From an uncultured Methanomethylovorans sp. (GTDB lineage: Archaea > Halobacteriota > Methanosarcinia > Methanosarcinales > Methanosarcinaceae): a DNA stretch of 64,000 nucleotides. The notes under the pieces were generated by a model that saw only the letters and a list, made by a program, of their open reading frames with translations, did no database searches and was not told the DNA's origin. The stretch spans positions 2,542,001 through 2,606,000 of the forward strand of contig NZ_OY782870.1 of assembly GCF_963678545.1 (NCBI RefSeq), written 5' to 3'. Position numbers and translations under genes: made by a program. Below are positions 1 through 9,916 of this stretch, in pieces; the stretch's first letter is position 1, and each line of letters starts with the position of its first letter.

Positions 1-761
1 TTATGCAGATGGCAGTCCTGTGCAATGCCAGGACCGTATATTTCAGTGAGGCCGTATATGTCAAAGCTTTCCATACCTAACTCTTCTTCAATACGAATAC
101 GCATCTTCCGGCTCCACCTTTCTGAACCAATGATGCCTGCTTTAAGGTGAATTTTATCCTTTATGCCTCTCTTATTGATCTCTTCCGCAAGCAGCAGGGC
201 ATAAGAAGAAGTGCTTGCAATAGCAGTACAACCCAGATCCATGAGCATTTGTAGTTGTTTTTCCGTATTTCCCGGACCCATGGGAACTGCCATGGCACCC
301 AGCTTTTCAGCCCCAAGCTGAAAACCTATGCCTGCAGTCCATAAACCGTACCCAGGTGTGATCTGTATTCTGTCCTGATTGTTCAGACCTGCCAGTTCAT
401 AGCACCTTTTCATCATATCAGCCCATGTATCCACATCGTTTTGAGTGTAAGGAATAATAACAGGTTTACCCGTAGTTCCAGATGATGAGTGAATGCGTAC
501 TACTTTTTCTTCCGGCGATGCCTGCAAACCAAGAGGATAGGCATCTCTTAGCTCTTCCTTGTACGTGAAAGGAAGGGTACTGATATCTTCAAAACTTTTA
601 ATGATTCCTACGTCTACATTTTCTTTTGAGAACTTCTGCTTGTAGAAAGGACTATTGACAGAAACATATTCCAGCAGGGATCGGAATTTCTGAAGCTGTT
701 CCTCCTTTGAAGGTGCTGTATATTCTTTCCACATATCATACTGCATTGAATTCGCATACAT
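1..761 (-). CDS. Phenylacetate-CoA ligase-like enzyme (3' end outside window)
   Basis: AMP-forming CoA ligase of the PaaK family, which would activate an aryl or other organic acid as an adenylate and pass it to CoA in the cytoplasm. The first 253 codons are in the window; the family is usually about 430 residues, so the C-terminal part is missing at the window edge. The nucleotide-binding loop SSGTTGK is at residues 93-99 and a YGLTE motif at 235-239, both typical. The start is the ATG at 761; I see no strong ribosome binding site. Methanogens often carry paralogues of this family with untested substrates, so the name is family-level only. It diverges from the CDC48 gene. Confidence 0.85.
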   Translation of the reverse strand, partial: MYANSMQYDMWKEYTAPSKEEQLQKFRSLLEYVSVNSPFYKQKFSKENVDVGIIKSFEDISTLPFTYKEELRDAYPLGLQASPEEKVVRIHSSSGTTGKPVIIPYTQNDVDTWADMMKRCYELAGLNNQDRIQITPGYGLWTAGIGFQLGAEKLGAMAVPMGPGNTEKQLQMLMDLGCTAIASTSSYALLLAEEINKRGIKDKIHLKAGIIGSERWSRKMRIRIEEELGMESFDIYGLTEIYGPGIAQDCHLH

Positions 762-1076
762 TTTGATCCCGGCCTTAATTAGTTTCCACCAAACTGAATG
801 TCTTATAACAAACTATAATGTACGATTGTGTACTAAACAATCCCATATAAACGTTTTGTTCTACATTCTCTGGATTTTAAATGAAACTATTAGCAAGATA
901 CAAATGGAGTATACGGAAGGAGAAGAAAAAGAAGAAGAAGTGTATCGGATAGACTATCACATAATGTTTTAAATATTGAACTATTATTCTAAATAGGAAT
1001 ATTAAATTGCTTGAATAACGAATTTCTTCTGTAATCATGAGTTGAAGAAAGTGGTTCTTAAATTGGCGGTTCACAA
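762..1076. other. Divergent intergenic region between CoA ligase and CDC48
   Basis: This 315-base AT-rich gap must hold the promoters of two divergent genes. TATA-like stretches occur near 967-975 and 1000-1008 ahead of CDC48. A purine-only GA-rich tract lies at about 914-941. Open frames here have no ribosome binding site or recognisable product and I do not call them. Confidence 0.4.
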
Positions 1077-3308
1077 ATGTCCGAAGAGATCATCGTACAG
1101 GTAGCACAGGCATACCCCAGAGACGCGGGAAGAGGTATAGCGCGCCTGGAAAAAAGCCTGATGCAACGATTGGGAACTACAAGCGGCGATATTATAGAGA
1201 TCAAAGGAAAGGACACATGCTATGCTATCGTCTGGCCTGGATATGTTGATGATACAGACAAAGGAATAATCCGTATAGACGGCAACCTGCGCTACAATGC
1301 TAAAATTGGTCTGGATGATCAGGTAACCATTAAGAAGATATTAGCTCATGAAGCGGAGAGCGTTACACTTGCACCTACACAGCCTGTTCAGCTTGTAGGA
1401 GGGTCGCGTTTTATCCTAAGAATAATAGAAGGCAGACCTCTTTCTAAAGGAGAAAGAGTCAGAGTGGAAACTGTGAACAATCCCCTTACATTTGCAGTGC
1501 TGGCGACTAAACCCTCCGGACCTGTGGTAGTTACCCGTAACACGCAGATAGTTCTTCGGGAAAAACCTCTGGAGGAAGCTACAACTAAAGATCATATTAC
1601 CTATGAAGACATAGGTGGCCTCAAGCGCGAACTCGGCATGGTGAGGGAAATGATAGAACTACCCCTCAAACATCCTGAAATTTTTCAAAAGCTTGGGATA
1701 GATCCCCCGAAAGGTGTGCTGCTTTATGGCCAGCCAGGTACAGGCAAGACAATGATAGCCAGGGCGGTTGCCAGTGAAACAGATGCGAATTTCATATCCA
1801 TCAGCGGACCGGAGATAGTATCAAAGTATTATGGTGAAAGTGAACATAAGCTTCGCCAGATGTTTGAAGATGCCGAAAAGGATGCACCTTCCATTATATT
1901 CATTGATGAGATAGATTCCATTGCCCCTAAAAGAGATGAAGTGATGGGAGAAGTTGAGCGCAGAGTTGTAGCTCAATTGCTATCACTCATGGATGGACTG
2001 AAATCTAGGGGCAAGGTTATTGTTATCGCTGCAACCAACCGTCCCAACTCCATAGACCCAGCACTACGCAGAGGTGGAAGGTTTGACAGAGAGATAGAAG
2101 TAGGCATCCCTGACCGCAATGGCAGACTGCAGATCCTGTACGTGCATACACGAGGAATGCCAATTGAAAATGACATTGATCTGGATCAGATAGCAGCTGT
2201 AACTCACGGTTACGTGGGAGCGGATCTATCATCCCTGTGTAAGGAGGCTGCGATGCACGCTTTGCGCAGAATGCTTCCGGAGATGCACATCGAAGATGAC
2301 ATACCTCAGGAGATCATGGATAGTCTCGTAGTCACCAGAGCTGATTTTGATGCAGCTTTCAAGAACATAGAGCCTTCAGCAATGCGTGAGGTGTTCGTGG
2401 AGGTTGCGCATGTGCGCTGGGATGACATTGGAGGATTAGAGGCTGCAAAGCAGGAGCTTATTGAAGCTGTGGAATGGCCTATAAAATACCCAGAGATGTT
2501 CGAAACTGTCAATACCACGCCACCCAAAGGAATACTGCTTTTTGGCCCGCCTGGCACAGGGAAGACTATGCTGGCCAAGGCGGTTGCAAGCGAGAGTGAG
2601 GCAAATTTTATAAGTATTAAAGGCCCGGAACTTTTGAGCAAGTATGTTGGAGAATCCGAAAAAGCAGTACGTGACACCTTCAGAAAAGCAAAACAGGCTG
2701 CTCCAACCGTGATATTCTTCGATGAGATAGATTCCATGGCACCAGAGAGAGGATCCAGTACTGATGTGCATGTGACGGAACGGGTGGTGAGCCAGATACT
2801 CACCGAAATAGATGGCGTGGAAGAACTCAAAGATGTAGTGGTAATAGCTGCTACAAACAGACCAGATATTATTGATCCTGCCTTACTGCGTCCCGGCAGG
2901 TTTGACCGACTCATATATGTGAAACCACCTGATAAAGAAGGACGCAGAAAGATCTTTGAGATACACATCCTGGGAAAACCCCTGGCTGATGACGTGGACC
3001 TGAATTTGCTTGCAGACATGACAGACGGCTATGTGGGAGCAGATATCGATGCTATCTGCCGGGAAGCTTCCATACTGGCTTTAAGAACAGTAATAAAACC
3101 TGGCATGACTAGAGATCAAATGAAGATACTTGCAAACGAGATAAGGATCTCTATGACTCATTTCAAGAAGGCTATTGACAGGATTAAACCCACCATTTCC
3201 AGAAGTGCTATGAATCTCTATGAAAAAGCAGCTGAAGCTTATGCGCAATATGCAGCTAATTCAGATAATAAAAAAGATGCAAATAACGGAGGTACTGCAT
3301 ATCAGTAA
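1077..3308 (+). CDS. CDC48/VCP/VAT-type double AAA+ ATPase
   Basis: Hexameric AAA+ unfoldase of the Cdc48/p97/VAT family that unfolds proteins with ATP, in archaea probably feeding the proteasome. The 743-residue protein is full length: an N-terminal double-psi barrel domain (about 1-180), then D1 with Walker A GQPGTGKT at 218-225 and Walker B IIFIDEID near 273-280, then D2 with GPPGTGKT at 491-498 and VIFFDEID near 545-552. D1 has Gln in place of the usual second Pro-region residue (GQPG instead of GPPG), a mild variant. Sensor and arginine-finger regions (AATNRP, GRFDR) are present in both rings. It is monocistronic, followed 73 bases later by an AlkD-like gene. Confidence 0.96.
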   Translation: MSEEIIVQVAQAYPRDAGRGIARLEKSLMQRLGTTSGDIIEIKGKDTCYAIVWPGYVDDTDKGIIRIDGNLRYNAKIGLDDQVTIKKILAHEAESVTLAPTQPVQLVGGSRFILRIIEGRPLSKGERVRVETVNNPLTFAVLATKPSGPVVVTRNTQIVLREKPLEEATTKDHITYEDIGGLKRELGMVREMIELPLKHPEIFQKLGIDPPKGVLLYGQPGTGKTMIARAVASETDANFISISGPEIVSKYYGESEHKLRQMFEDAEKDAPSIIFIDEIDSIAPKRDEVMGEVERRVVAQLLSLMDGLKSRGKVIVIAATNRPNSIDPALRRGGRFDREIEVGIPDRNGRLQILYVHTRGMPIENDIDLDQIAAVTHGYVGADLSSLCKEAAMHALRRMLPEMHIEDDIPQEIMDSLVVTRADFDAAFKNIEPSAMREVFVEVAHVRWDDIGGLEAAKQELIEAVEWPIKYPEMFETVNTTPPKGILLFGPPGTGKTMLAKAVASESEANFISIKGPELLSKYVGESEKAVRDTFRKAKQAAPTVIFFDEIDSMAPERGSSTDVHVTERVVSQILTEIDGVEELKDVVVIAATNRPDIIDPALLRPGRFDRLIYVKPPDKEGRRKIFEIHILGKPLADDVDLNLLADMTDGYVGADIDAICREASILALRTVIKPGMTRDQMKILANEIRISMTHFKKAIDRIKPTISRSAMNLYEKAAEAYAQYAANSDNKKDANNGGTAYQ

Positions 3309-3381
3309 GATCCATAAATCGTGAATACGATTATTTCTATCTTTTATGCATCTTTTATAAAAAATTCAGGTTGAATAGCAA

Positions 3382-4092
3382 ATGTATGAGAATCTGATAT
3401 TTGAAATAAGGGTAGAACTTACCAACAATGCAGATGAAAAGACAAAAGATACAGCTGCCCGTTTTTTTAAAGAGGGGATCAACTGCTATGGCGTAAAAGC
3501 AGCAACTGCCATAAAGATAGCAGACAAGTACTTCAAACAAATAAAAAACGAAAAGAAGGATACTATATTTTCATTATCGGAGGAGCTTCTGAAATCAGAC
3601 CTGTTTGAAGAGTCTTCAATTGCTTTTGAATGGGTTTACCGTATGCGGGAACATTACGAGCCGAATGATTTTGAAATTTTTGAACGATGGATTGGAGAAT
3701 ATGTTAATAACTGGGCAAAATGCGACACGTTATGTAATCATTCGGTTGCAGCCTTTATCGAGTCTTACCCTCATTACATGAGCCAGCTTAAACAGTGGAC
3801 AAAATCTGAGAACAGATGGTTTAGAAGAGCTGCAGCCGTAACTCTTGTGTTGCCTGCAAGGAATGGAAAATTCCAGGAAGATGTTCTGGAAATTGCTGAC
3901 AGCTTGCTCATGGATGAAGATGACCTTGTGCGTAAGGGCTACGGGTGGATGCTCAAGGAAGCAGGCAAAGCCCATCAGCAGGATATATTCGAATACGTAA
4001 TGAAAAACAAAAAGGTCATGCCAAGAACTTCTTTAAGGTATGCTATCGAAAAGTTCCCACAAGATATGAGAAAAAAAGCAATGGAGAAGTAA
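3382..4092 (+). CDS. AlkD-like DNA alkylation repair HEAT protein
   Basis: A 236-residue all-helical protein of the AlkD/DNA alkylation repair family (PF08713). Family members use HEAT-like helices to grip DNA and excise N3- or N7-alkylpurines, though many homologues are untested. The signature segments NNWAKCDTLC (about 112-121), WFRRAAAVTLV (about 148-158) and DLVRKGYGWMLKEA (about 180-193) are present; the Trp and Asp of the first segment match the pair that contacts damaged nucleotides in AlkD. The ATG at 3382 is preceded by AGGTTGA at a workable distance and by a TATA-like box. The gene stands alone, convergent with lrgB. Confidence 0.85.
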   Translation: MYENLIFEIRVELTNNADEKTKDTAARFFKEGINCYGVKAATAIKIADKYFKQIKNEKKDTIFSLSEELLKSDLFEESSIAFEWVYRMREHYEPNDFEIFERWIGEYVNNWAKCDTLCNHSVAAFIESYPHYMSQLKQWTKSENRWFRRAAAVTLVLPARNGKFQEDVLEIADSLLMDEDDLVRKGYGWMLKEAGKAHQQDIFEYVMKNKKVMPRTSLRYAIEKFPQDMRKKAMEK

Positions 4093-4143
4093 TAGCCATT
4101 GTTGTAACATTACTATAATGTGTAAATCTATACTGCAAAGATT

Positions 4144-4848
4144 TCACATAAATATCTTCGCAATTATGGGAGCAAGGAATACAGTGATAAGACCTGCGAT
4201 ACCTATCGCCAGCCCGCTCATGGCTCCTTCAGTCTCCCCCAATTCTACTGCCTTGGTAGTACCCAATGCATGGGACGATGTACCTATGGCAATTCCCACA
4301 GCCACCTTGTTGTCTATTTTGAACAATTTACAGATCATAGGACCTATCAAAACACCTGATATGCCCGTAAAGACGATACCTGCCACGGTAATGGATGGGA
4401 GACCTCCAAGCTGATTAGATAACTCAATCCCTATAGGCGTGGTGATGGATTTAGGGATCATGGAGATGCTTACCAGCTCATCAAGGCCGAACATCTTACA
4501 CATGGCAACTATGCTCAAGATTCCTGTTGCTGAACCTATGGTGATGCCTGCAAAGATGGGCAGGATGTTCTCCTTCAGTAAGGTTATCTTTTTGTACAGT
4601 GGTACAGCCAGAATAACGGTGGCAGGACCCAGGAAGAAGGATATGAACTGTCCTCCTCTGTTATAATCATCGAAACTTATGTGGAAGTTTACAAGAAAAG
4701 CTATGATCATCAGCATGCTTAATACCAGAGGATTGAGGAAAACCAATCCGGTCTTTTTGTAAAGCATGCTGCCCATCTGGAATGTGAGCAAAGATATAAT
4801 AATCCCAAACAAAGGCGAACTTACAAGAGAAGATAACATCTCATTCAC
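4144..4848 (-). CDS. lrgB: LrgB/CidB-family membrane protein
   Basis: Integral membrane protein of the LrgB (CidB) family, 234 residues with about six to seven hydrophobic segments. The family signature regions are visible: FLGPATVILAVPLYK (about 72-86), the MIPKSITTPIGIE segment (about 132-144) and SHALGTTKAVELGE near the C-terminus. In bacteria LrgAB modulates murein hydrolase export and more recently has been linked to pyruvate or glycolate transport. An archaeon has no murein, so a metabolite transport role is the likelier inference here. The start overlaps the end of lrgA by 8 bases, so the two are translated as a pair. Confidence 0.9.
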   Translation of the reverse strand: MNEMLSSLVSSPLFGIIISLLTFQMGSMLYKKTGLVFLNPLVLSMLMIIAFLVNFHISFDDYNRGGQFISFFLGPATVILAVPLYKKITLLKENILPIFAGITIGSATGILSIVAMCKMFGLDELVSISMIPKSITTPIGIELSNQLGGLPSITVAGIVFTGISGVLIGPMICKLFKIDNKVAVGIAIGTSSHALGTTKAVELGETEGAMSGLAIGIAGLITVFLAPIIAKIFM

Positions 4849-5206
4849 CGGACTGCCTCCTTTTCATAAGTACCTGAACAATGATACCTGTTGTTGCTGC
4901 AATAATGATGGTGGAAACAACGGATATGATCGTGAGGGCTGTCCATTTTCCATTCAGTATAGAAAAACAGGTAATCAGTCCTACTCCTGCCGGAACGAAG
5001 AAAAAAGATAGGTGCTTTAGCAAGAAATTACTTACATCCTCTATCATTGATAGCTTTATCATCCCTGTCATCAGGAAGAAAAGCAGGAGCAACATACCTA
5101 TTACATTTCCTGGCACAGGCAGGTTTAGTGTGTTGTGAAGAAAATCCCCCATAAAACACACCACAAGAATAATTCCAAACTGGAAGAGATACTTCATAGA
5201 GATCAT
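4841..5206 (-). CDS. lrgA: LrgA/CidA-family membrane protein
   Basis: Small hydrophobic partner of LrgB, 121 residues with four predicted membrane helices. The family motif LPVPGNVIGMLLLL is at about 29-42 and the FFFVPAGVGL segment at about 69-78. A second ATG three codons in (5197) is an equally good start; neither has a clear ribosome binding site. The C-terminal charged tail KRRQSGE overlaps the lrgB start. It is the promoter-proximal gene of the pair, with an AT-rich upstream region shared with the divergent TPR gene. Confidence 0.88.
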   Translation of the reverse strand: MISMKYLFQFGIILVVCFMGDFLHNTLNLPVPGNVIGMLLLLFFLMTGMIKLSMIEDVSNFLLKHLSFFFVPAGVGLITCFSILNGKWTALTIISVVSTIIIAATTGIIVQVLMKRRQSGE

Positions 5207-5402
5207 ATTTCAGAGAGTTAAGGTCTTTTTGCTAGAGGGAATAGGATATTGATATTAGTGGCTTTCGGTTCAGGGAATTTCCATGCATTCTTTAAAATTG
5301 CCATGTACGACACATCCGAATATATTGCTCTTTCTTCAAAATTCAAGTATCAAGGGACAAACAGAACTAACAACATATATATCTTAATTCCAATCTATTC
5401 TT

Positions 5403-6107
5403 ATGTCAAGGCAGGCTTTAGATACATATGAAAAAGCCTTTGAGATTGCATCTGATATCTATTTAGAGAACCAAGAGGATATTAATGTTCAGCGACATCT
5501 TATAGATTCTCTTGATAATATTGTAAATGTCCTTGAGGAAATGGATATCTTTTCTTGTGTAGAGAGTGTAATTAAAAAAGAAGAAATATTCTTTGGAAAA
5601 ATCTCTGATGTATATGCAAAGCTCATTGCACATAATTCGGAAGATATTGAATACATAACAAATTATTCAAACACTATGGAAAGCATCCTCGATTTTTTTG
5701 TTATGATTGGTAAACCTGAAATGCAGATCACTCTTATAACAAACATCATGAAGGCATATGAAACTATCATGAGATTAGATCCCGAAGATCCAGATATTCC
5801 CGTAATGCTATATGAAATGGTAGAACAGTATGGTAAAGTCTGCCTGGCTAAAGAAAGCATCGAAGAAGCAGAACAGGTATATGGAAAATTGGAGGAAATA
5901 TATACCGGTATCCTTGAAAAAGGGCCAGAGGATGAGGATATGCTCAGTTTACTAGCCGATTCATGTGGCCTTTTAGCAGCGTTGTATGCTAAAACCGGTG
6001 AAGAAGAAAAAGCCAATGAATATTCCTCTAAGGTGCTTGATATTGTAGGAAGATATTGTAAATTTCCGAGCCTGAATCCTTCCTCTGACAGTACTATCTC
6101 GTCATAA
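5403..6107 (+). CDS. TPR-repeat protein
   Basis: A 234-residue acidic helical protein resembling tetratricopeptide repeats, for example LYEMVEQYGKVCLAKESIEEAEQ split by typical small residues, and LLAALYAKTGEEEKANEYSSKVL near the C-terminus. Such proteins are protein-interaction scaffolds; nothing identifies a partner. There is no visible ribosome binding site before the ATG at 5403, and a TAA lies in frame five codons upstream, so it may be a shortened descendant of the long TPR proteins common in Methanosarcinales. The last 15 residues (Ser/Pro-rich) look unrelated to the repeats. Confidence 0.6.
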   Translation: MSRQALDTYEKAFEIASDIYLENQEDINVQRHLIDSLDNIVNVLEEMDIFSCVESVIKKEEIFFGKISDVYAKLIAHNSEDIEYITNYSNTMESILDFFVMIGKPEMQITLITNIMKAYETIMRLDPEDPDIPVMLYEMVEQYGKVCLAKESIEEAEQVYGKLEEIYTGILEKGPEDEDMLSLLADSCGLLAALYAKTGEEEKANEYSSKVLDIVGRYCKFPSLNPSSDSTISS

Positions 6108-6152
6108 ACCCTAAATAGAAGCCAGACAAATAAAATATAGGGGTTGTTCAAA

Positions 6153-6752
6153 TTGGTTTTGTCCGTAATCATACTTGTGCTTTGTCTGATAGGATTTGCA
6201 TCCATCCATAGCCTTATGGCAAGCCTGCGTTTTAAGCGCTTAGCTATGCAGGTCTTGGGATCAAAGGGAGAAGTATTGTATATGCCTCTATTCAGCCTAG
6301 TTGCAATTTTAACTATATCACCGCTGCCTTACCTGTTTTACAAAAATCCTGGAGAAATCCTTTACATAGTGCCTTCCCCCTGGCGCTGGGTGATGGTGAT
6401 CGGACAGTTGATTGCCGGGATCATTACCCTCAGGGCTTTTACAGATGCACCTCAACGATTCAAAATACGGGCACAGCTCTCTGCTCCAAATACTACTGAA
6501 GCAGGCTCTCTTAATATCCGTGGCATTTATCGATGGGTCAGGGATCCGTTCACATTCTCCACCCTGATAATAATGCTGCTAACCCCCTTCATGACCACAA
6601 ACCTGCTTATTATATATATTGTAACCACCATATACCTGTACTTTGGATCACGGCACTGGGAAACAAGACTTGTGGCACAATTCGGTGATGAATACAAAGA
6701 ATACCAGAAACATGTGCATAGGATAATTCCTACGTTGAGAGGATATCAATAG
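6153..6752 (+). CDS. ICMT/NnrU-like membrane methyltransferase-family protein
   Basis: Membrane protein of about 199 residues with five hydrophobic segments and the C-terminal signature of the isoprenylcysteine carboxyl methyltransferase / NnrU / PEMT group: an IYRWVRDPFTFS loop followed by ExxLxxxFGxEYxxYxxxVxRxIP. Soluble-facing C-terminal helices in this family bind S-adenosylmethionine, but the substrate cannot be told. No ATG lies near the conserved start; a TTG at 6153 has AGGGG 9 bases upstream and is my choice over the TTG at 6144. Confidence 0.7.
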   Translation: MVLSVIILVLCLIGFASIHSLMASLRFKRLAMQVLGSKGEVLYMPLFSLVAILTISPLPYLFYKNPGEILYIVPSPWRWVMVIGQLIAGIITLRAFTDAPQRFKIRAQLSAPNTTEAGSLNIRGIYRWVRDPFTFSTLIIMLLTPFMTTNLLIIYIVTTIYLYFGSRHWETRLVAQFGDEYKEYQKHVHRIIPTLRGYQ

Positions 6753-6773
6753 AAAGATATTAAAAAAATTCCA

Positions 6774-7484
6774 TTATGCATTAGTTGTTTTGTTTATTCT
6801 CTCATCACTAATTATAATACCATCTTCAAGTGTGATCACCCTACTGACATACTCTACATGCCAAGGTTCATGTGTTACCATCACAATCGTCTGGCCATAT
6901 TTTTCATTCAGTTCTTTAAATACTTCCAGTACTTGTTTTGAATTGTTAGTGTCCAGGTTGGCACAGGGCTCGTCAGCAAACATTATATCAGGTTTTTTTG
7001 CTATGGCTCTTGCAATTGCAACTCTTTGCTTTTCACCACCCGATAATTCACCAGGGACTCTGTCATATTTTCCTTTAAGGCCAACCTTATCTAATGCTTC
7101 AAGAGCAATTGCATATGATTCCTTCTTCGATTTACCTTCCATCATTGAAAGCACATATACATTCTCTGCAGAACTCATCTCATTAATTAGTGCATAATCC
7201 TGAAAGACATAACCAACCTGAGTTAGCCGGTAATAACTTCTTTCTGTTTCAGGGAGACTTGAAACCTCTAACCCTCTTATAGTGTATTCACCATCTGTTG
7301 CATCATCTAACAATGCCAATATCCTCAGCAGAGTAGTCTTGCCACTACCAGATGCACCCATGATGGCTACAAACTCCCCTTTAGTAATTTCAAAAGAAAT
7401 ACCATTCAGAGCCTTAACAGCAGTTTTTCCGGTTCCGTAATATCTTTTTAGATTTTTTACAATGATTATTTTTACCGTCCCCAT
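6774..7484 (-). CDS. ABC transporter ATP-binding protein, LolD/MacB type
   Basis: Nucleotide-binding subunit of a type VII (MacB/LolCDE-like) ABC system. Walker A GASGSGKTT is near residues 43-51, the Q-loop VFQDYAL, the signature LSGGEKQRVAIARA and Walker B MFADEP follow, and the H-loop is VTHEP. The ATG at 7484 overlaps the upstream permease gene by 13 bases and gives a normal N-terminus; the longer frame would run deep into the permease. It works with the FtsX-like permease directly upstream and probably with the CARDB membrane protein, as a mechanotransmitting exporter or lipoprotein-handling complex rather than a classical importer. Confidence 0.92.
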   Translation of the reverse strand: MGTVKIIIVKNLKRYYGTGKTAVKALNGISFEITKGEFVAIMGASGSGKTTLLRILALLDDATDGEYTIRGLEVSSLPETERSYYRLTQVGYVFQDYALINEMSSAENVYVLSMMEGKSKKESYAIALEALDKVGLKGKYDRVPGELSGGEKQRVAIARAIAKKPDIMFADEPCANLDTNNSKQVLEVFKELNEKYGQTIVMVTHEPWHVEYVSRVITLEDGIIISDERINKTTNA

Positions 7485-8680
7485 ATAGCTTTGAGTATAC
7501 TCTCTCTTGATACACTCCAAGCAGGTAGAATACCGGCTATCACTGATAGTGTAAGCATGGTAACTACGCTTTGAATAAGCAGCATAGGATCAATAGTGGG
7601 ACTTATGTGCATAGTTTCATAAAATGTTACGGGATTTGCCTGGAAATATAGCATAAGTGTAAAATATAGCATCAATCCTGCAAAAATACCAAGAGAAACG
7701 TAGAAAGTGCTAAGGAATGCATAGGATAACACAATAGATCGTGGAGTAATTCCTACTGCTTTTAGAATTCCAATTTCTTTTTTCCTATTGAGTATGTTGA
7801 TATAGATAATTATAAGTATCAAAGCTGCGCCCACAATCAAACTCACGAACTTTGACATAATGTTTATAGCACCAATGCTTTGCATTGCTTGCTTTATGAG
7901 AGCCTCGGATTTATCAGCCCACGTAAAAACTTGCTCATTCACTCCAGCGTCTCTTATTTTATCCTGTATTTGTTCTTCGCTCCCTTGCTTGTCAACCCTT
8001 ACAACTACACTAGTAGCTTTACCATCATCTAAACCGTATACGTTTTCAATTTCCTTGTAATTAACCAAAGCATTAAGGTCAACAAGCTCAAAAGTGCCTT
8101 CCATGATACCTTTGACTTTATAAGTCCTCTTTACACCATTGCTATATGTAACATCAACAAGTGCTCCAGGTCTTACTTCACCTAGATTATCATAAATTTC
8201 TGATCCAAAACCTGTACCTGCGATCATAGCACCAATAATGATCTCATCCTGAGATAGATCTCCCAGAAAATCTCCTTCAGTGATAATATATGGATATCTT
8301 GAAATATCATACTCTTCTGTAGGAAGTAAACCCGTTATAGTGACCCCTACAACATTCTGTTTATACTCAATAGATGCACCAGCATCCAGTCGTTTTGTTG
8401 CAGCTCTCACACCTTCTACAGCTCTGACTTTTGCCAATACGCTATCAGCATTGTTGATGTAAGTATTATGGCCTGTTGGTTCAATAACAATATCTCCATA
8501 AGCATAGTCTTGCATCATACCAGTAAATAGAACAGTCATTCCTCCTAACATCGATGGAAGGAATACTAAGTTCAAAAAAATTAGAGAGAGAACAAAAACA
8601 ATGAATATCAGCGTTTTCTTGTTCCCTCTTCTCACACTACAGTATGCAATAAGAGCCCCCACCCGAATATCATTAATCAT
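7472..8680 (-). CDS. FtsX/MacB-like ABC transporter permease
   Basis: Permease of the MacB/FtsX class, 402 residues. One N-terminal membrane helix (about 22-45) is followed by a large extracytoplasmic MacB-core-like domain (about 50-265) and three C-terminal helices with the FtsX-type motif ILNRKKEIGILKAVG after the second helix. The ATG at 8680 has GAGGGG 7 bases upstream. It is placed 15 bases after the CARDB gene and overlaps the ATPase gene, so the three form one operon. The cargo is unknown; homologues export peptides or lipids or transmit conformational force across the membrane. Confidence 0.9.
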   Translation of the reverse strand: MINDIRVGALIAYCSVRRGNKKTLIFIVFVLSLIFLNLVFLPSMLGGMTVLFTGMMQDYAYGDIVIEPTGHNTYINNADSVLAKVRAVEGVRAATKRLDAGASIEYKQNVVGVTITGLLPTEEYDISRYPYIITEGDFLGDLSQDEIIIGAMIAGTGFGSEIYDNLGEVRPGALVDVTYSNGVKRTYKVKGIMEGTFELVDLNALVNYKEIENVYGLDDGKATSVVVRVDKQGSEEQIQDKIRDAGVNEQVFTWADKSEALIKQAMQSIGAINIMSKFVSLIVGAALILIIIYINILNRKKEIGILKAVGITPRSIVLSYAFLSTFYVSLGIFAGLMLYFTLMLYFQANPVTFYETMHISPTIDPMLLIQSVVTMLTLSVIAGILPAWSVSRESILKAIWGR

Positions 8681-8695
8681 ATTAGAGACCCCTCA

Positions 8696-9916
8696 TTATT
8701 TTTCGTTTTTATCAGAGTTATCTCTGCCTTCCATTAACTGTTTAATGATCTTATCTTTTGATTTTTTTGTTCTATAATTAATATAAATTAATCCTCCAAT
8801 TACTCCAAGGATCAATAGAATTATTAAAACCGTCCCGTAACTACTATCGCTTTTTAGGACAATAAGATTGATATTCGTTCGAATTTGTTCTTCACCGAAA
8901 TCATCACTATATGTTATGGTTACAGGAATTTCATATTCTCCGGACTGATTAGCTATGAAAGTGAGTACAGCAGGTCCATCTCCATTTGGATCAAGAGTTC
9001 CTATAAAAGATTCTTTTAGTCCTTTGAATGGATGATCAGCATAGACTCTTACTGAACTTATTGTCCTCTCACCTGAGTTTTCAATTCTCATAGTTAATTC
9101 TACAGTATCGCCCACTTGAGGAAGAACAGGAGTAACTTTTACAGATGCAAGATTCAAACTTCCTTTTTTGTCAAGAACAGTAATCATAATGCTATAGTTA
9201 TCCTTCTGGATACCATAATCATCTTCATACTCTATAATAACAGGAATTGCAAATGTTCCTGTTCTATTAGTTTTGAATTTGAATAATGCAGTTTGACTGC
9301 CGTTTAGACCAAGAGTTCCAATTGTGGAGTTTTTAATTCCTTTAAACCCATGTTCTAAACTAACTTCTACAGATTTTGCTATTGCTTTACCAAAGTTATC
9401 TATGCCCAAACTTAAATCAACTGTATCTCCCTCATAGATATATTCAGGATTTGTTTTGACAGAAGATATCCGTGGTTCCGCATGCTCACCTGTTACTGTT
9501 ACCTCAACATCGTAATATGAGACCCATTTTGCATCATTTCCATATGTCAATTTCATTTTTATAATATGAGGACCAGGTTTAGCGTCCGGAGTTGTCTTCA
9601 TGTGGTATATCAACTGCCTTTCACTGCCGCTATAAACAAATTTGGGGATATGAGTGACCAGACTTTCTATTATTACAATATCGGGAGGAGAACTTATTAT
9701 TTCAAAAGTGATATTATCAGGAACTGTATTACCACAGCTCTCAAGACTTATTCCCACAGTAAATTGTTCATCAATGCCTACTGAACTTGGACTTATATCG
9801 TCTACAACTGCCCTCAAACATTCATCACCAGAACTTGCTTGAGCAATAGTAGTAACTATCAAGAGAACTGTAAAGACTAATAACAAAAGATATGTCGTTT
9901 TTGCATTCTTGTCCAT
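8696..9916 (-). CDS. Secreted CARDB-domain protein with C-terminal anchor (COG1361-like)
   Basis: Surface protein of about 406 residues: signal peptide (LLLLVFTVLLIVTT), three Ig-like CARDB-type domains marked by recurring phrases such as GDTVDLSLGIDN, GDTVELTMRIENSG and IGTLDPNG, and a C-terminal membrane helix (VLIILLILGVIGGLIYI) before a basic tail. The ATG at 9916 is preferred because it places the signal peptide at the N-terminus; the longer frame adds 13 unlikely residues. Archaeal proteins of this layout commonly sit next to MacB-like ABC genes, as here, and may act as the extracytoplasmic partner of the transporter. Confidence 0.85.
   Translation of the reverse strand: MDKNAKTTYLLLLVFTVLLIVTTIAQASSGDECLRAVVDDISPSSVGIDEQFTVGISLESCGNTVPDNITFEIISSPPDIVIIESLVTHIPKFVYSGSERQLIYHMKTTPDAKPGPHIIKMKLTYGNDAKWVSYYDVEVTVTGEHAEPRISSVKTNPEYIYEGDTVDLSLGIDNFGKAIAKSVEVSLEHGFKGIKNSTIGTLGLNGSQTALFKFKTNRTGTFAIPVIIEYEDDYGIQKDNYSIMITVLDKKGSLNLASVKVTPVLPQVGDTVELTMRIENSGERTISSVRVYADHPFKGLKESFIGTLDPNGDGPAVLTFIANQSGEYEIPVTITYSDDFGEEQIRTNINLIVLKSDSSYGTVLIILLILGVIGGLIYINYRTKKSKDKIIKQLMEGRDNSDKNEK

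Noticed and set aside
917..942. GA-rich purine tract as a functional element
   Set aside because: Noticed as strand-asymmetric but nothing links it to a known signal; short purine tracts are common in AT-rich archaeal intergenic DNA.
763..972. 69-codon open frame upstream of CDC48
   Set aside because: No ribosome binding site, low-complexity Glu/Lys tail from a purine tract, and it fills the expected promoter region.
2306..3019. 237-codon open frame antisense to CDC48
   Set aside because: Serine-rich translation typical of the antisense of a conserved ATPase gene; the sense frame is certain.
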